64,000 bases of DNA from Pseudomonas sp. N040 (lineage in GTDB: Bacteria > Pseudomonadota > Gammaproteobacteria > Pseudomonadales > Pseudomonadaceae). The notes below the pieces were generated by a model. It was not told where the DNA came from, did not search any database, and was given only the letters and a program-made list of their open reading frames with translations. The translations under genes were made by a program, and so were the position numbers. The stretch spans positions 124,001-188,000 of the forward strand of contig NZ_JADOBE010000008.1 in assembly GCF_015637705.1 (NCBI RefSeq). The letters are read 5' to 3'. This document shows, piece after piece, positions 32,363 through 40,903 of the stretch (position 1 is its first letter; every line of letters starts with the position of its first letter).

Positions 32363-32530
32363 ATGGTGAAGCAGTGGAAGCCGTGTGAGAAATCCACGGG
32401 GCCAACAACACCAGAAGGTAAAGCGAAGTCAGCAATGCGCGGCTACAAGGGCGGGCAGCGGTCATTAATGCGCGAACTGTCCAAGCTGCTGAAGGAACAC
32501 CGTAACGCTCTAGAACAGATGAGCGAATGA
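32363..32530 (+). CDS. Small conserved hypothetical protein (STGPxTPEGKAKS type)
   Basis: 55 residues, basic, beginning MVKQWKPCEKSTGPTTPEGK. The STGPxTPEGKAxS core is a recurrent sequence in short uncharacterised proteobacterial proteins. It starts four bases after the left 23-bp repeat and has no clear ribosome-binding site, so it may be partly mobile-element derived or poorly expressed. No function can be assigned. Confidence 0.55.
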   Translation: MVKQWKPCEKSTGPTTPEGKAKSAMRGYKGGQRSLMRELSKLLKEHRNALEQMSE

Positions 32531-32680
32531 GAGGCCGCGCACACAGAACTATTGCCCTGTGTCACTTGCCCGCGCTGCATACCTGCCATGCTTAACTTTC
32601 AGTTCTGCCGCCTAGCGGGAGGCTCTATGCTTTTGAACATTGGTGAGGGTATAACTTTCGATCACGATTAAGGTAGCGGT

Positions 32681-33484
32681 ATGAAAATTCAACTTTGGAC
32701 AGCAGCGATCAGCTTATTGGCAATTGCCAGCACTTCAAATGCAGGAGTAGATGAAGGCCTCGCCGCATTGGATAGAGGTGATTTCAAAACAGCCTTATCT
32801 GAGTTGCAGCCTTTTGCTGAGACAAGCGATGCAAGAGCGCAATTTTTGCTCGGGGCTATCTACGAGAATGGCTTTGGTGTTGAGCAGGACTTTAATAAAG
32901 CGGTTAAGTTTTATCAAAGAGGTGCTTGGCTTGGTGACGCTTCTGCACAAGCAAGTCTTGCACAAATGTATGCAAATGGCAGAGGTGTTGAGCAGGATAG
33001 CAAGGAAGCTGTTAAGTGGTTCCGCAAGGCCGCTGAGCAGGGAGTTGCTTGGGCGCAATACAACCTTGGTGTTCATTACGAGGTGGGTTTAGGGGTGCCT
33101 CAGGAATACTCAGAGGCAGCTAGGTGGTATCGGTTAGCCGCTGATCAGGGGTATGCGCGAGGGCAGTACCAATTAGGGACTATGTACTCAGCTGGCAGAG
33201 GTATTGAGCAAAACCAAAAAGAGGCGGCTAATTTGTTTCGAAAAGCTGCTGAGCAGGGTGATGCGAAAGCTCAGCGTATGCTTGGATTTTTATACGCCAT
33301 GGGTGAAACAGTGCCGAAAAACTTTAGTGAAGCCTATGCGTGGTTTTCAGTTTCTGCAGCAAACGGCGAAAAGGAGGCGGTTATTGATCGAGATGATGCC
33401 GCCAAAAAGTTAGATGCTGCCGATCTCAAGAGTGCCCAGATTTCAGCTAAGCAATACTTCGAGAAGTACCAGCCGAAGAAATAA
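32681..33484 (+). CDS. Secreted Sel1-repeat (TPR-like) protein
   Basis: 267 residues. Signal peptide MKIQLWTAAISLLAIASTSNA, then about five Sel1-like repeats of 36 residues (for example AQFLLGAIYENGFGVEQDF, AQYNLGVHYEVGLGVPQEY, GQYQLGTMYSAGRGIEQNQ). Such proteins are periplasmic or exported scaffolds in signalling and host interaction. The gene is clearly more AT-rich than its neighbours and lies inside the segment bounded by the 23-bp repeats, a sign of acquisition. It is 59 bases upstream of another small secreted protein on the same strand. Confidence 0.85.
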   Translation: MKIQLWTAAISLLAIASTSNAGVDEGLAALDRGDFKTALSELQPFAETSDARAQFLLGAIYENGFGVEQDFNKAVKFYQRGAWLGDASAQASLAQMYANGRGVEQDSKEAVKWFRKAAEQGVAWAQYNLGVHYEVGLGVPQEYSEAARWYRLAADQGYARGQYQLGTMYSAGRGIEQNQKEAANLFRKAAEQGDAKAQRMLGFLYAMGETVPKNFSEAYAWFSVSAANGEKEAVIDRDDAAKKLDAADLKSAQISAKQYFEKYQPKK

Positions 33485-33543
33485 CTGATGGCTTTCTACC
33501 ATCAACATTGCAGGAAGTTCTTATAACTTAAGGAAAATGCAAA

Positions 33544-33840
33544 ATGAGCAAAAAACTTGGATTTATCGGTTTACTATTGGCATTTACCGTTTGTATGGCT
33601 AATGCTGCCAAGCTCCCGTCATTTTATACTTTATCAACACCTGCCCAAAATAATGATTCGATATTCACTGCAAACTTTGCTCAAGGTTCCGAACCGCTAC
33701 TTTTGGCTGCGACAACATGCTTTAAGTCTGGAGAACAAGTTAGCGGCATGAATAAAATCTGTTTCTACAACTGCATGGGTAGTCAGGCAGCGATAACTAT
33801 TGGGGCTGTCGAAATATGCCCACTTAGCATTCAAAACTAG
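33544..33840 (+). CDS. Small secreted cysteine-containing protein, unknown function
   Basis: 98 residues with a signal peptide (MSKKLGFIGLLLAFTVCMANA) and a mature C-terminal region holding four cysteines (CFKSGEQVSGMNKICFYNC and a last Cys in VEICPLS), suggesting two disulfides. The first 60 bases from 33541 have 20 G+C, far below the surrounding genome. AAGGAAAATGCAAA precedes the ATG. A terminator follows at 33878-33904, so it probably ends a two-gene unit with the Sel1 protein. Confidence 0.75.
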   Translation: MSKKLGFIGLLLAFTVCMANAAKLPSFYTLSTPAQNNDSIFTANFAQGSEPLLLAATTCFKSGEQVSGMNKICFYNCMGSQAAITIGAVEICPLSIQN

Positions 33841-33877
33841 TCGCGGTAAGAATCGCGCCCGCATCAGCGACACTTAC

Positions 33878-33904
33878 AAGCCCAGCCACCGTGCTGGGCT
33901 TTTT
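33878..33904 (+). terminator. Terminator of the Sel1 / small secreted protein unit
   Basis: AAGCCCAGC-CACCGT-GCTGGGCTT hairpin, nine perfect pairs, followed by TTT. Confidence 0.8.
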
Positions 33905-34003
33905 AATGCCTGAAAGAAGGTCACGCGAAAGATAAGTCTGGGGCTGGCTGTGGGGCTGGCGCTGTATCTGAGAGGTGCAGCCAATGGAATCAGTAGGTTG
34001 CCA

Positions 34004-34026
34004 ATAAAAAAGCCGACCTTGTGGGC
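34004..34026 (+). repeat. 23-bp direct repeat, right copy
   Basis: Identical to 32336-32358 and 1,668 bases from it. It forms the distal half of the ppa terminator hairpin. Confidence 0.85.
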
Positions 34027-34033
34027 CGGCTTT
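34006..34033 (-). terminator. Terminator of ppa
   Basis: Read on the minus strand: AAAGCCGGCC-CACAA-GGTCGGCTTT (ten pairs, one G-U) ending in a run of T. It lies 18 bases after the ppa stop. Confidence 0.8.
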
Positions 34034-34050
34034 CAGGTTTTGGTCTTGGC

Positions 34051-34578
34051 TTATTTTTGGTACGCCGCGACCGCTTTTACGATTTCAGCCTTGGCGGCAT
34101 CAGCGCCGGCCCAGCCTTCAACTTTTACCCACTTGCCCTTCTCCAGATCCTTGTAGTTCTCGAAGAAGTGCTTGATCTGTTCCAGCAGCAGGGCTGGCAG
34201 GTCGGTGTATTCCTTGATGTCGACATACAGCTGGCTCAGCTTGTCGTGCGGCACGGCGATCAGCTTGGCGTCGCCGCCGGCTTCGTCGGTCATGTGCAGG
34301 ACGCCGACCGGACGGGCGCGGATCACCGAGCCAGGCGCTACCGGGTAAGGCGTCACCACCAGCACGTCGAGCGGGTCACCGTCGTCGGCCAGGGTGTGCG
34401 GGATGAAGCCGTAGTTGGCCGGGTAGAACATCGGGGTGGCCATGAAGCGGTCGACGAACAGGCAGTCGGTGTCGTGATCGATTTCGTACTTGATCGGCGC
34501 GTGGTTGGCCGGGATTTCGATGGCGACGTAGATGTCGTTCGGCACGTCTTTGCCGGCCGGAACCTTGCTGTAGCTCAT
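34051..34578 (-). CDS. ppa: Inorganic pyrophosphatase
   Basis: 175-residue family I soluble pyrophosphatase that pulls biosynthetic reactions by hydrolysing PPi. The signature [10 protein letters not shown] and the surrounding NYGFIPHTL and [14 protein letters not shown] segments are canonical, as is the length. Terminated by the hairpin at 34006-34033. Confidence 0.97.
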   Translation of the reverse strand: MSYSKVPAGKDVPNDIYVAIEIPANHAPIKYEIDHDTDCLFVDRFMATPMFYPANYGFIPHTLADDGDPLDVLVVTPYPVAPGSVIRARPVGVLHMTDEAGGDAKLIAVPHDKLSQLYVDIKEYTDLPALLLEQIKHFFENYKDLEKGKWVKVEGWAGADAAKAEIVKAVAAYQK

Positions 34579-34686
34579 GGGGGATTACTCCGTAGATGCC
34601 GATCAAATCGGCCAGGGGCGCGAAAAGTGGACGCGATTATAGGCAGGTTGCGCGGGGAAGGCCACCTGACCATTGGTCTAAGGCGC

Positions 34687-35502
34687 TTAAAACTCCTGAT
34701 GCCGATAACCCGGGTGTGCCTGCTGCAGGCGTTGCAGGCGCGCCAGCGGGTCTTGCCGGTAGAACAGCTGCAATTGCTGGTAAACCGCCGGGTAGGCGGC
34801 GTGCAGCAGGTCGGGCGCGCTGAAGAAGTACTCGCTGCAGACGGCGAAGAACTCGGCGGGGCTTTCCGCGGCATAGGGGTCGATCGGGCTGTGCTGGTGC
34901 GGGTGGCGGTCGAGCTGCTGGTTCAGGTGGTCGTAGGCGCCCTGCAGGGCCGCGGCCCAGTCGCTGCTGCGCATGTCGCGGTGCAGCGGCGGCTGGCCGT
35001 TGGCGTCGCCGTTGAGCATGTCCAGCTTGTGCGCCAGTTCGTGGATCACCAGGTTGTAGCCATCCCAGTGGCCGCTGGCCTGCACCCCCGGCCAGGCGAG
35101 AATGACCGGCCCCTGCTGCCAGGCTTCGCCGCTGTGCTCGGCCTCCCAGGTGTGCTCGACGCCGCTGGCGTCGCGATGGCGCTGCGGACTGAGGAAGTCG
35201 TCGGGGTAGAGCACCAGTTCGTGAAAGCCCTGGTACCAGTCGAGGTCGTCCAGCTGCAGCAGAGGCAGTTGCGCCTGTGCCGCCAGGCGCAGCCGCTCGT
35301 GCTTGCCTGGTTCGACTCCGGGCAGGCAGGTCAGGTGCTTGCCGTGAAGGAACAGCACACTGGCCTCGCACAGGCGCTGCAGGTCGTGTTCATTGAGGCC
35401 GTCGAGGATCGGCAACTGCCGGCACACCGCGGCCCACTCGGCGGGGCTGACCGGGTGGCGCTGGAGAATTCGCTGGCGGCGCCAGGCGCGAAACGACCAC
35501 AT
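34687..35502 (-). CDS. mtfA: MtfA-type zinc peptidase (DUF980)
   Basis: 271 residues beginning MWSFRAWRRQRILQRHPVSP. Zinc-binding HELAHKLDMLNG and the downstream glutamate region AESPAEFFAVCSEYFF match MtfA, which in E. coli sequesters the repressor Mlc and has aminopeptidase activity. The role in pseudomonads is less clear because the Mlc-PtsG circuit differs. The start at 35502 is chosen by similarity; no strong ribosome-binding site is visible. Confidence 0.85.
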   Translation of the reverse strand: MWSFRAWRRQRILQRHPVSPAEWAAVCRQLPILDGLNEHDLQRLCEASVLFLHGKHLTCLPGVEPGKHERLRLAAQAQLPLLQLDDLDWYQGFHELVLYPDDFLSPQRHRDASGVEHTWEAEHSGEAWQQGPVILAWPGVQASGHWDGYNLVIHELAHKLDMLNGDANGQPPLHRDMRSSDWAAALQGAYDHLNQQLDRHPHQHSPIDPYAAESPAEFFAVCSEYFFSAPDLLHAAYPAVYQQLQLFYRQDPLARLQRLQQAHPGYRHQEF

Positions 35503-35641
35503 GGGCAAGGCCGGAGGAGGAATGGGCTGCCGACGATAAACGCCTGCGCCGCTGCAGGCAATCGCCCGGCCTGCATGATAATCTGCGGCCAGTTTCGGGG
35601 CCGCTGCCGGCCCGCTTACGAGGACACCTCCAAGGTAAATC

Positions 35642-36994
35642 ATGCATATCCATATTCTCGGCATCTGCGGCACCTTCATGGGCTCGCTGGCGGTGCTGGC
35701 GAAAGAGCTCGGCCATCGCGTGACCGGCTCCGACGCCAATGTCTACCCACCCATGAGCACTCAGCTGGAAGCGCAGGGTATTGAGCTGATGCAGGGCTAC
35801 GCCCCCGAGCATATGCAGCCGGCACCTGATCTGGTGGTGATCGGCAATGCGCTGAGCCGCGGCAATCCGGCGGTGGAATATGTGCTCAATCAGGGCCTGC
35901 CCTATGTCTCCGGCCCACAGTGGCTGGCCGACCATGTGCTGCAGGGGCGCTGGGTACTGGCGGTGGCTGGCACCCATGGCAAGACCACCACCAGCAGCAT
36001 GCTGGCCTGGGTGCTGGAGCATGCCGGCATGAGTCCGGGTTTCCTGATTGGTGGCGTGCCGCAGAATTTCGGTATTTCCGCACGCCTCGGTGGTACGCCG
36101 TTCTTCGTCGTTGAAGCAGATGAATACGACAGCGCGTTCTTCGACAAGCGCAGCAAGTTCGTGCATTACCGCCCGCGCACGGCGGTGCTGAACAACCTTG
36201 AGTTTGACCACGCGGATATCTTTCCTGACTTGGCGGCCATCGAGCGGCAGTTTCATCATCTGCTGCGCACCGTGCCGGGCGAAGGCCTGATCATTTATCC
36301 GCAGGCTGAAGAGGCGCTGCAGCGGGTGATCGGCATGGGCTGCTGGACACCGGTGCAGACCACCGGTGCCGGTGGACAGTGGCAGGCCCGTTTGCTCAGT
36401 GATGACGGCGCGCATTTTGCCGTGCTGTTCGATGGTGTCGAGCAGGGCGAAGTGCGCTGGAGCCTGACCGGCCAGCACAGCGTGGCCAATGCGCTGGTGA
36501 CGCTGGCGGCAGCCCGGCATGTTGGTGTGGTGCCAGAGTTGGGCATCGCTGCGCTGAGCCAGTTCCACAGCGTCAAACGGCGCATGGAGAAGGTTGCCGA
36601 AGTGCGCGGCATCACCATCTATGACGATTTCGCCCATCACCCGACGGCGATCGCCACCACCCTCGACGGCCTGCGCAAGAATGTTGGCAAGGCACAGGTG
36701 ATAGCCGTGATCGAGCCGCGCTCGAACTCGATGAAGCTTGGCGCGCACCGTCAGGGTCTGCCCGACTCGGTGGTCCAAGCCGACCGGGTGTTCTGGTACG
36801 CACCGGCCAACCTGGGCTGGGATCTGGCGGCTACGGTGGCCAGTTCGCCGGTGCCGACGCAGGTCTGCGAGTCGCTGGAGGCAATTATCGCCGGGGTCAA
36901 AGCCTATGCCGCAGAAGGTACGCAGGTAGTGATCATGAGCAATGGCGGCTTCGGCGGCCTGCATGGCAAGCTGGCCAAGGCTTTGGAAGCCTAA
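35642..36994 (+). CDS. mpl: UDP-N-acetylmuramate:tripeptide ligase Mpl
   Basis: 450-residue Mur-ligase family protein that joins the recycled tripeptide L-Ala-D-Glu-mDAP to UDP-MurNAc. It starts MHIHILGICGTFMGSLAVLA, has the ATP-binding GTHGKTTTSSMLAW, and the Mpl-type central and C-terminal domains (DDFAHHPTAIATTLDGLR). AAGGTAAATC precedes the ATG. A 140-bp palindromic element follows the stop. Confidence 0.95.
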   Translation: MHIHILGICGTFMGSLAVLAKELGHRVTGSDANVYPPMSTQLEAQGIELMQGYAPEHMQPAPDLVVIGNALSRGNPAVEYVLNQGLPYVSGPQWLADHVLQGRWVLAVAGTHGKTTTSSMLAWVLEHAGMSPGFLIGGVPQNFGISARLGGTPFFVVEADEYDSAFFDKRSKFVHYRPRTAVLNNLEFDHADIFPDLAAIERQFHHLLRTVPGEGLIIYPQAEEALQRVIGMGCWTPVQTTGAGGQWQARLLSDDGAHFAVLFDGVEQGEVRWSLTGQHSVANALVTLAAARHVGVVPELGIAALSQFHSVKRRMEKVAEVRGITIYDDFAHHPTAIATTLDGLRKNVGKAQVIAVIEPRSNSMKLGAHRQGLPDSVVQADRVFWYAPANLGWDLAATVASSPVPTQVCESLEAIIAGVKAYAAEGTQVVIMSNGGFGGLHGKLAKALEA

Positions 36995-37002
36995 AAAGTA
37001 GA

Positions 37003-37142
37003 AATTCGCTCTCAATGCGTCGTGAGCGCAGGTTAGGCAAGGCGAAAACCTGCGAGAAAGCGCAGTTTACTGCGCGTAAATGAGCACTTTGAGCAGGTTT
37101 TCAACGCAGCATAACCAAGCGTAACAGCAGTGAGAGTGAATT
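37003..37142. repeat. 140-bp MITE-like imperfect palindrome between mpl and ubiX
   Basis: The 16-bp ends AATTCGCTCTCAATGC and the complement of GCAGTGAGAGTGAATT agree at 14 of 16 positions. Further inverted segments inside (GGTTAGGC...GAAAACCTGC against GGTTATGC...GAAAACCTGC read on the other strand) make the whole unit self-complementary. No reading frame inside. Its right end stops one base before the ubiX ATG. Confidence 0.65.
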
Positions 37143-37143
37143 A

Positions 37144-37773
37144 ATGAGCGGTCCCGAACGCATTACCCTGGCCATGACCGGTGCCTCCGGCGCCCAGTAC
37201 GGCCTGCGCCTGCTCGACTGCCTGGTGCAGGAAGACCGCGAGGTGCACTTTCTGATCTCCAAGGCGGCGCAACTGGTGATGGCCACCGAGACCGATGTGA
37301 TCCTGCCGGGCAAGCCGCAGGCGATGCAGGCCTTTCTCAGTGAATACACCGGTGCGGCCGCCGGGCAGATCCGCGTGTTCGGCAAGGAAGACTGGATGGC
37401 GCCAGCGGCTTCCGGTTCCGGCGCACCGACCGCGATGGTGGTGGTGCCCTGTTCCACCGGCACGTTGTCGGCGATTGCCAGCGGTGCCTGCAACAACCTG
37501 ATCGAGCGCGCCGCCGATGTGGCACTCAAGGAGCGCCGCCAGCTGATCCTGGTGCCGCGTGAATCACCGTTTTCCAGCATCCACCTGGAGAACATGCTCA
37601 AGCTGTCGAATCTGGGCGTGACTATCCTGCCGGCTTCACCGGGCTTCTATCACCAGCCGCAGACGATTGATGATCTGGTCGACTTCGTCGTCGCGCGCAT
37701 CCTCAATTGCCTGAACATTCCACAGGACATGTTGCCGCGCTGGGGCGAGCATCACCTGGGTGCTGATGAGTAA
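37144..37773 (+). CDS. ubiX: Flavin prenyltransferase UbiX
   Basis: 209 residues. Makes the prenylated FMN cofactor for UbiD-type decarboxylases in ubiquinone synthesis. Begins [20 protein letters not shown] with the FMN-binding GASGA motif, then [20 protein letters not shown] and [10 protein letters not shown], all typical. The only upstream purine-rich sequence is the GAGAGTGA end of the palindromic element, which may serve as its ribosome-binding site. Confidence 0.95.
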   Translation: MSGPERITLAMTGASGAQYGLRLLDCLVQEDREVHFLISKAAQLVMATETDVILPGKPQAMQAFLSEYTGAAAGQIRVFGKEDWMAPAASGSGAPTAMVVVPCSTGTLSAIASGACNNLIERAADVALKERRQLILVPRESPFSSIHLENMLKLSNLGVTILPASPGFYHQPQTIDDLVDFVVARILNCLNIPQDMLPRWGEHHLGADE

Positions 37774-38059
37774 TAGCCGGCGCGCACTGTGTCTGCTGCT
37801 GGCGCTGAGCTGCAGCGGCTGCGCCACCGTCAACACGCTCAATTCGGACAAGGTCGACCCGCCGCTGGTGTATGCCGGCACCCGTCTGGACTGGTATGCG
37901 CTGCACGACGGCTGTTGCCCGCAGGAGCGCTTCGGCGCCCGGCCGCCGGCGTATCCGGGCATCGATCTGCCGTTCAGCCTGCTGCTCGATACCCTGCTGC
38001 TGCCGCTGTCACTGGCGGCGGCACTGGGCGTCAATCTGGTGGTCAGCGGCGGCAACTGA
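37766..38059 (+). CDS. YceK/YidQ-family lipoprotein
   Basis: 97 residues. Lipoprotein signal with lipobox LSCSGC at about residues 13-18, then [14 protein letters not shown] and a hydrophobic C-terminal segment ([20 protein letters not shown]), as in the small YceK/DUF1375 lipoproteins. The ATG at 37766 overlaps the end of ubiX by eight bases, so the genes are coupled. The function is unknown. Confidence 0.8.
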   Translation: MSNSRRALCLLLALSCSGCATVNTLNSDKVDPPLVYAGTRLDWYALHDGCCPQERFGARPPAYPGIDLPFSLLLDTLLLPLSLAAALGVNLVVSGGN

Positions 38060-38085
38060 GCGCTGTCACGTCCGTGCGCCGACCC

Positions 38086-38171
38086 GTTGGGCTTCGCTGC
38101 GCTCAACCCAACCTACTGGCGAGTGCCGGGCATGGGTTTTGTAGGTTGGGTTGAGCAAAGCGAAGCCCAAC
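38086..38171. repeat. GTAG-type long palindrome (copy 2)
   Basis: Left arm GTTGGGCTTCGCTGCGCTCA (continuing ACCCAACCTAC) and its near-perfect complement ending GCGAAGCCCAAC, separated by about 24 bases. Lies between two convergent genes, where it may also act as a terminator-like hairpin. Confidence 0.85.
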
Positions 38172-38190
38172 ACAATGCCCGCAAGCGATC

Positions 38191-38754
38191 TCAGCTGACC
38201 AGCAACCACGCACCGGCAGCCGCTGAACCGGCGGCTCCCAACCGGACGGCTGCTTGCGGCAGAAAACGGATCAGCGCGTAACCCAGTGCATGCAGGCTGC
38301 CGGTGGCCAGCAGGAAGCCGCAGGCATAGTTCCAGGCATTGCTCAGCACGGGCAGTTCCAGCCCGTGGGCTACGCCGTGGCTGAGGGCAAACACGGCCGT
38401 CAGGCTTGCCGCAACCAGTAGCCGCAGGCGTGCGGCAACCACCACCAGCAGGCTCAAGGCGAGCACCGATCCGGCAATTGCGGTTTCAGCGAAAGGCAGA
38501 CTGATGCCGGCGAACCCAAGCAGTCCGCCGAGCAGCATGCTGCCCATAAAAGTCAGCGGCAGCACCCAGCGTGCATTGCCGCTTTGTTGTGCGGCCCACA
38601 AGCCAACGGCAAGCATGGCCAACAGATGATCAAGGCCGCCGAGTGGATGGCTGATACCGGCCAGCAGGCCGGCGTCGGGATGGCCGGGATGGGCGAAGGC
38701 CAGCGCCGGGGTGAGCAGCAGGGCAAGGGCGATCAGGCAGTTGCGCAGGGTCAT
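38191..38754 (-). CDS. ureJ: HupE/UreJ family nickel-related membrane protein
   Basis: 187 residues. After a signal-like segment ending ALAFA the protein starts HPGHPDAGLLAGISHPLGGL, with the HPxGGxDH motif (completed by DHLL) of HupE/UreJ, and has about six membrane helices. Members are thought to bring nickel to urease or hydrogenase. It follows ureG by 27 bases in the ureEFGJ operon. Confidence 0.85.
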   Translation of the reverse strand: MTLRNCLIALALLLTPALAFAHPGHPDAGLLAGISHPLGGLDHLLAMLAVGLWAAQQSGNARWVLPLTFMGSMLLGGLLGFAGISLPFAETAIAGSVLALSLLVVVAARLRLLVAASLTAVFALSHGVAHGLELPVLSNAWNYACGFLLATGSLHALGYALIRFLPQAAVRLGAAGSAAAGAWLLVS

Positions 38755-38781
38755 GGCGTTTCTCCTCGTGACGGAACAGGT

Positions 38782-39396
38782 TCAGGCGGCGTTGAGCATG
38801 CCGTGACGTTCGATGAAGGCGATGATCTGGTCGAGGCCGAGACCGATCTTCTGGTTACTGAAGACGAAGGGTTTGTCGCCACGCATCTTCTTCGTGTCGC
38901 GCTCCATCACCTCCAGCGAGGCGCCGACCAGCGGCGCCAGATCGATCTTGTTGATCACCAGCAGGTCGGATTTGCAGATGCCCGGGCCGCCCTTGCGCGG
39001 CAGCTTGTCGCCAGCCGAAACGTCGATCACGTACAGGGTCAGGTCGGACAGTTCCGGGCTGAAGGTGGCCGACAGGTTGTCGCCGCCGGACTCGACGATG
39101 ATCAGGTCCAGACCGGGAAAGCGTCGGTTGAGCTGGTCGACCGCCTCCAGATTGATCGAGGCGTCCTCGCGGATGGCAGTGTGCGGGCAGCCGCCGGTTT
39201 CCACGCCGATGATGCGGTCGGGCGTCAGCGCCTCGTTGCGCACCAGAAACTGGGCGTCTTCCTGTGTGTAGATGTCGTTGGTCACCACGGCGATGTTGTA
39301 GCGGTTGCGCAGCGCCTGACACAGCGCCAGCGTCAGCGCGGTCTTGCCGGAGCCGACCGGACCGCCAATGCCGACGCGCAGGGGATAGTTGTTCAT
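38782..39396 (-). CDS. ureG: Urease accessory GTPase UreG
   Basis: 204 residues. SIMIBI-class GTPase that delivers nickel to apo-urease. P-loop [12 protein letters not shown], the nickel-binding CPH motif in [28 protein letters not shown] and the guanine-specificity INKIDL are all present. Placed 16 bases after ureF. Confidence 0.97.
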   Translation of the reverse strand: MNNYPLRVGIGGPVGSGKTALTLALCQALRNRYNIAVVTNDIYTQEDAQFLVRNEALTPDRIIGVETGGCPHTAIREDASINLEAVDQLNRRFPGLDLIIVESGGDNLSATFSPELSDLTLYVIDVSAGDKLPRKGGPGICKSDLLVINKIDLAPLVGASLEVMERDTKKMRGDKPFVFSNQKIGLGLDQIIAFIERHGMLNAA

Positions 39397-39412
39397 GGGG
39401 GCTTTCCTTTGT

Positions 39413-40087
39413 TCATGAGCGAAACAGACGGCTGTACTGGCGCTCGTGCGCCATGCTGGCCAGGATCAGGCCGAAGGGCGCACTGCCCCAGTCGGCCTCG
39501 TTGATGGATTCAGCGTCGCGTTGCGCCTGATCCAGCAATGGCAGCAGCTCGGAGGTCAGGCGCTGGGCGGCTTGTTGGCCAAGCGGCAGGCTTTTCATCA
39601 GCACGGCCAGCTGGTTTTCCAGCCAGCTCCACAGCCAGGCGGCCAGTGCCTCGTTCGGGCGGATGCTCCATGCTTGTGCAGTCAGCGCCCAGACCAGCGG
39701 CAAGCCGGGTTCGTGCTGTTCAAGCAGGAGATTGCGCGCGTTGCTGTCCAGCTCCGGTAAGTCCCGCAGTAGCTGGCGCAGCGAATAGCCCATCTGCCGG
39801 CTTTCCAATGCCAGCTCGCGGGTTTCACGGCTGGCCCGGTGCAATGCGGCGAGGCGCGTCAGTTCGTTCCAGTCGGCTGCGGCGGCTGCGGTGCAGTGAG
39901 CCAGCAGCAAGGGGGCCTCAAAACGCGCCAAATTCAGTAGCAACTGGTCAGCCAGCCAGCGGCGTCCAGTGTCGACGTTATGCACCTGTTGCTGGTCGAC
40001 GGCCAGCTCAAGCCCCTGCGAATAGCTGTAGCCGCCAATCGGTAGCTGCGGACTGGCCAGGCGCAGCAAGGCCCAGGCGTTGCTCAC
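39413..40087 (-). CDS. ureF: Urease accessory protein UreF
   Basis: 224 residues, mainly helical, starting [20 protein letters not shown] (the [16 protein letters not shown] segment is diagnostic). UreF links UreG and UreD to urease during nickel insertion. Its start overlaps the ureE stop by 4 bases. Confidence 0.95.
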   Translation of the reverse strand: MSNAWALLRLASPQLPIGGYSYSQGLELAVDQQQVHNVDTGRRWLADQLLLNLARFEAPLLLAHCTAAAAADWNELTRLAALHRASRETRELALESRQMGYSLRQLLRDLPELDSNARNLLLEQHEPGLPLVWALTAQAWSIRPNEALAAWLWSWLENQLAVLMKSLPLGQQAAQRLTSELLPLLDQAQRDAESINEADWGSAPFGLILASMAHERQYSRLFRS

Positions 40088-40584
40088 CGGCGCACCCCGA
40101 ACTGGTGCAGGCGAGGAGCGTAGTTGAATTCGTCGCCGCCCTGATGCGAGTGGTGATGGCCGCCGCCGTAAGCACCGGCCTCCGGCTGGAACGGCGCTTC
40201 GATGGCTTCGACTCGCGCACCGAGCTGTTCGAGCATGGCCTGCAGCACGTAGTCCTCGGGCAGGCGCAGCCAGCCGTCACCGAGCTGCAGGGCGACATGC
40301 CGGTTGCCCAGATGGTAGGCCGCGCGCATCAGTTCGAACGGTGTGGTGCAGGTCACCTGCAGCAGATTTTCCGGCCGGGCAAACACCCGCACGATGCGTC
40401 CGTCTTTGGCCAGCAGGCAGTCACCTTCCGCCAGCGCCGGCTGGCCGCGTTCGAGAAACAGGCCGGTCTCTTCGCCGCTGGTGCTGAAACAGTGCAGCCG
40501 GCTCTTGCTGCGCGCCGCGTAGTCGAGCAGCAGTTCGGCGTCCCAGTTGTCTCGCGGGGCAATGCGTTGATGGATGACCAGCAT
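40084..40584 (-). CDS. ureE: Urease nickel metallochaperone UreE
   Basis: About 166 residues. Begins MLVIHQRIAPRDNWDAELLL; a central RNP-like domain (HLGNRHVALQLGDGWLRLPE) is followed by a C-terminal His-rich tail (GGGHHHSHQGGDEF) that binds nickel. The start at 40584 is inferred from the family N-terminus. First gene of the ureEFGJ block, preceded by a palindromic repeat at 40650-40741. Confidence 0.95.
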   Translation of the reverse strand: MLVIHQRIAPRDNWDAELLLDYAARSKSRLHCFSTSGEETGLFLERGQPALAEGDCLLAKDGRIVRVFARPENLLQVTCTTPFELMRAAYHLGNRHVALQLGDGWLRLPEDYVLQAMLEQLGARVEAIEAPFQPEAGAYGGGHHHSHQGGDEFNYAPRLHQFGVRR

Positions 40585-40649
40585 GGTGAATGTCCGTGGT
40601 GTTGTGCCATGGACTACAGCAAGAGGCTTGCCAAACCGCATGTGCCAGC

Positions 40650-40741
40650 GTTGGGCTTCACCGCTGCGCGGTTCAACCGCAACCTACGGGGGTGTGCGGG
40701 CTTGGCTTGTGTAGGTTGGGTTGAGCGCAGCGAAGCCCAAC
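40650..40741. repeat. GTAG-type long palindrome (copy 3)
   Basis: Left arm starting GTTGGGCTTCACCGCTGCGC and right arm GTAGGTTGGGTTGAGCGCAG (continuing CGAAGCCCAAC). Upstream of ureE and downstream of the Hsp70-like gene. Confidence 0.85.
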
Positions 40742-40903
40742 AAGGCGGTGCAAAACCCTGCAGGGTGGCTTTGTTTTGGTGCTGTTACACGATGGTAGAG
40801 TCTTTAATGGTGCAGCCGCGAAGGTTGCGCGAAAAAGAAGAAATGCCGTTCAATTGCCCGCATTGCAAGTGCAGGTTTAGTCCTTCGTGGCGGACTCTCA
40901 GGC

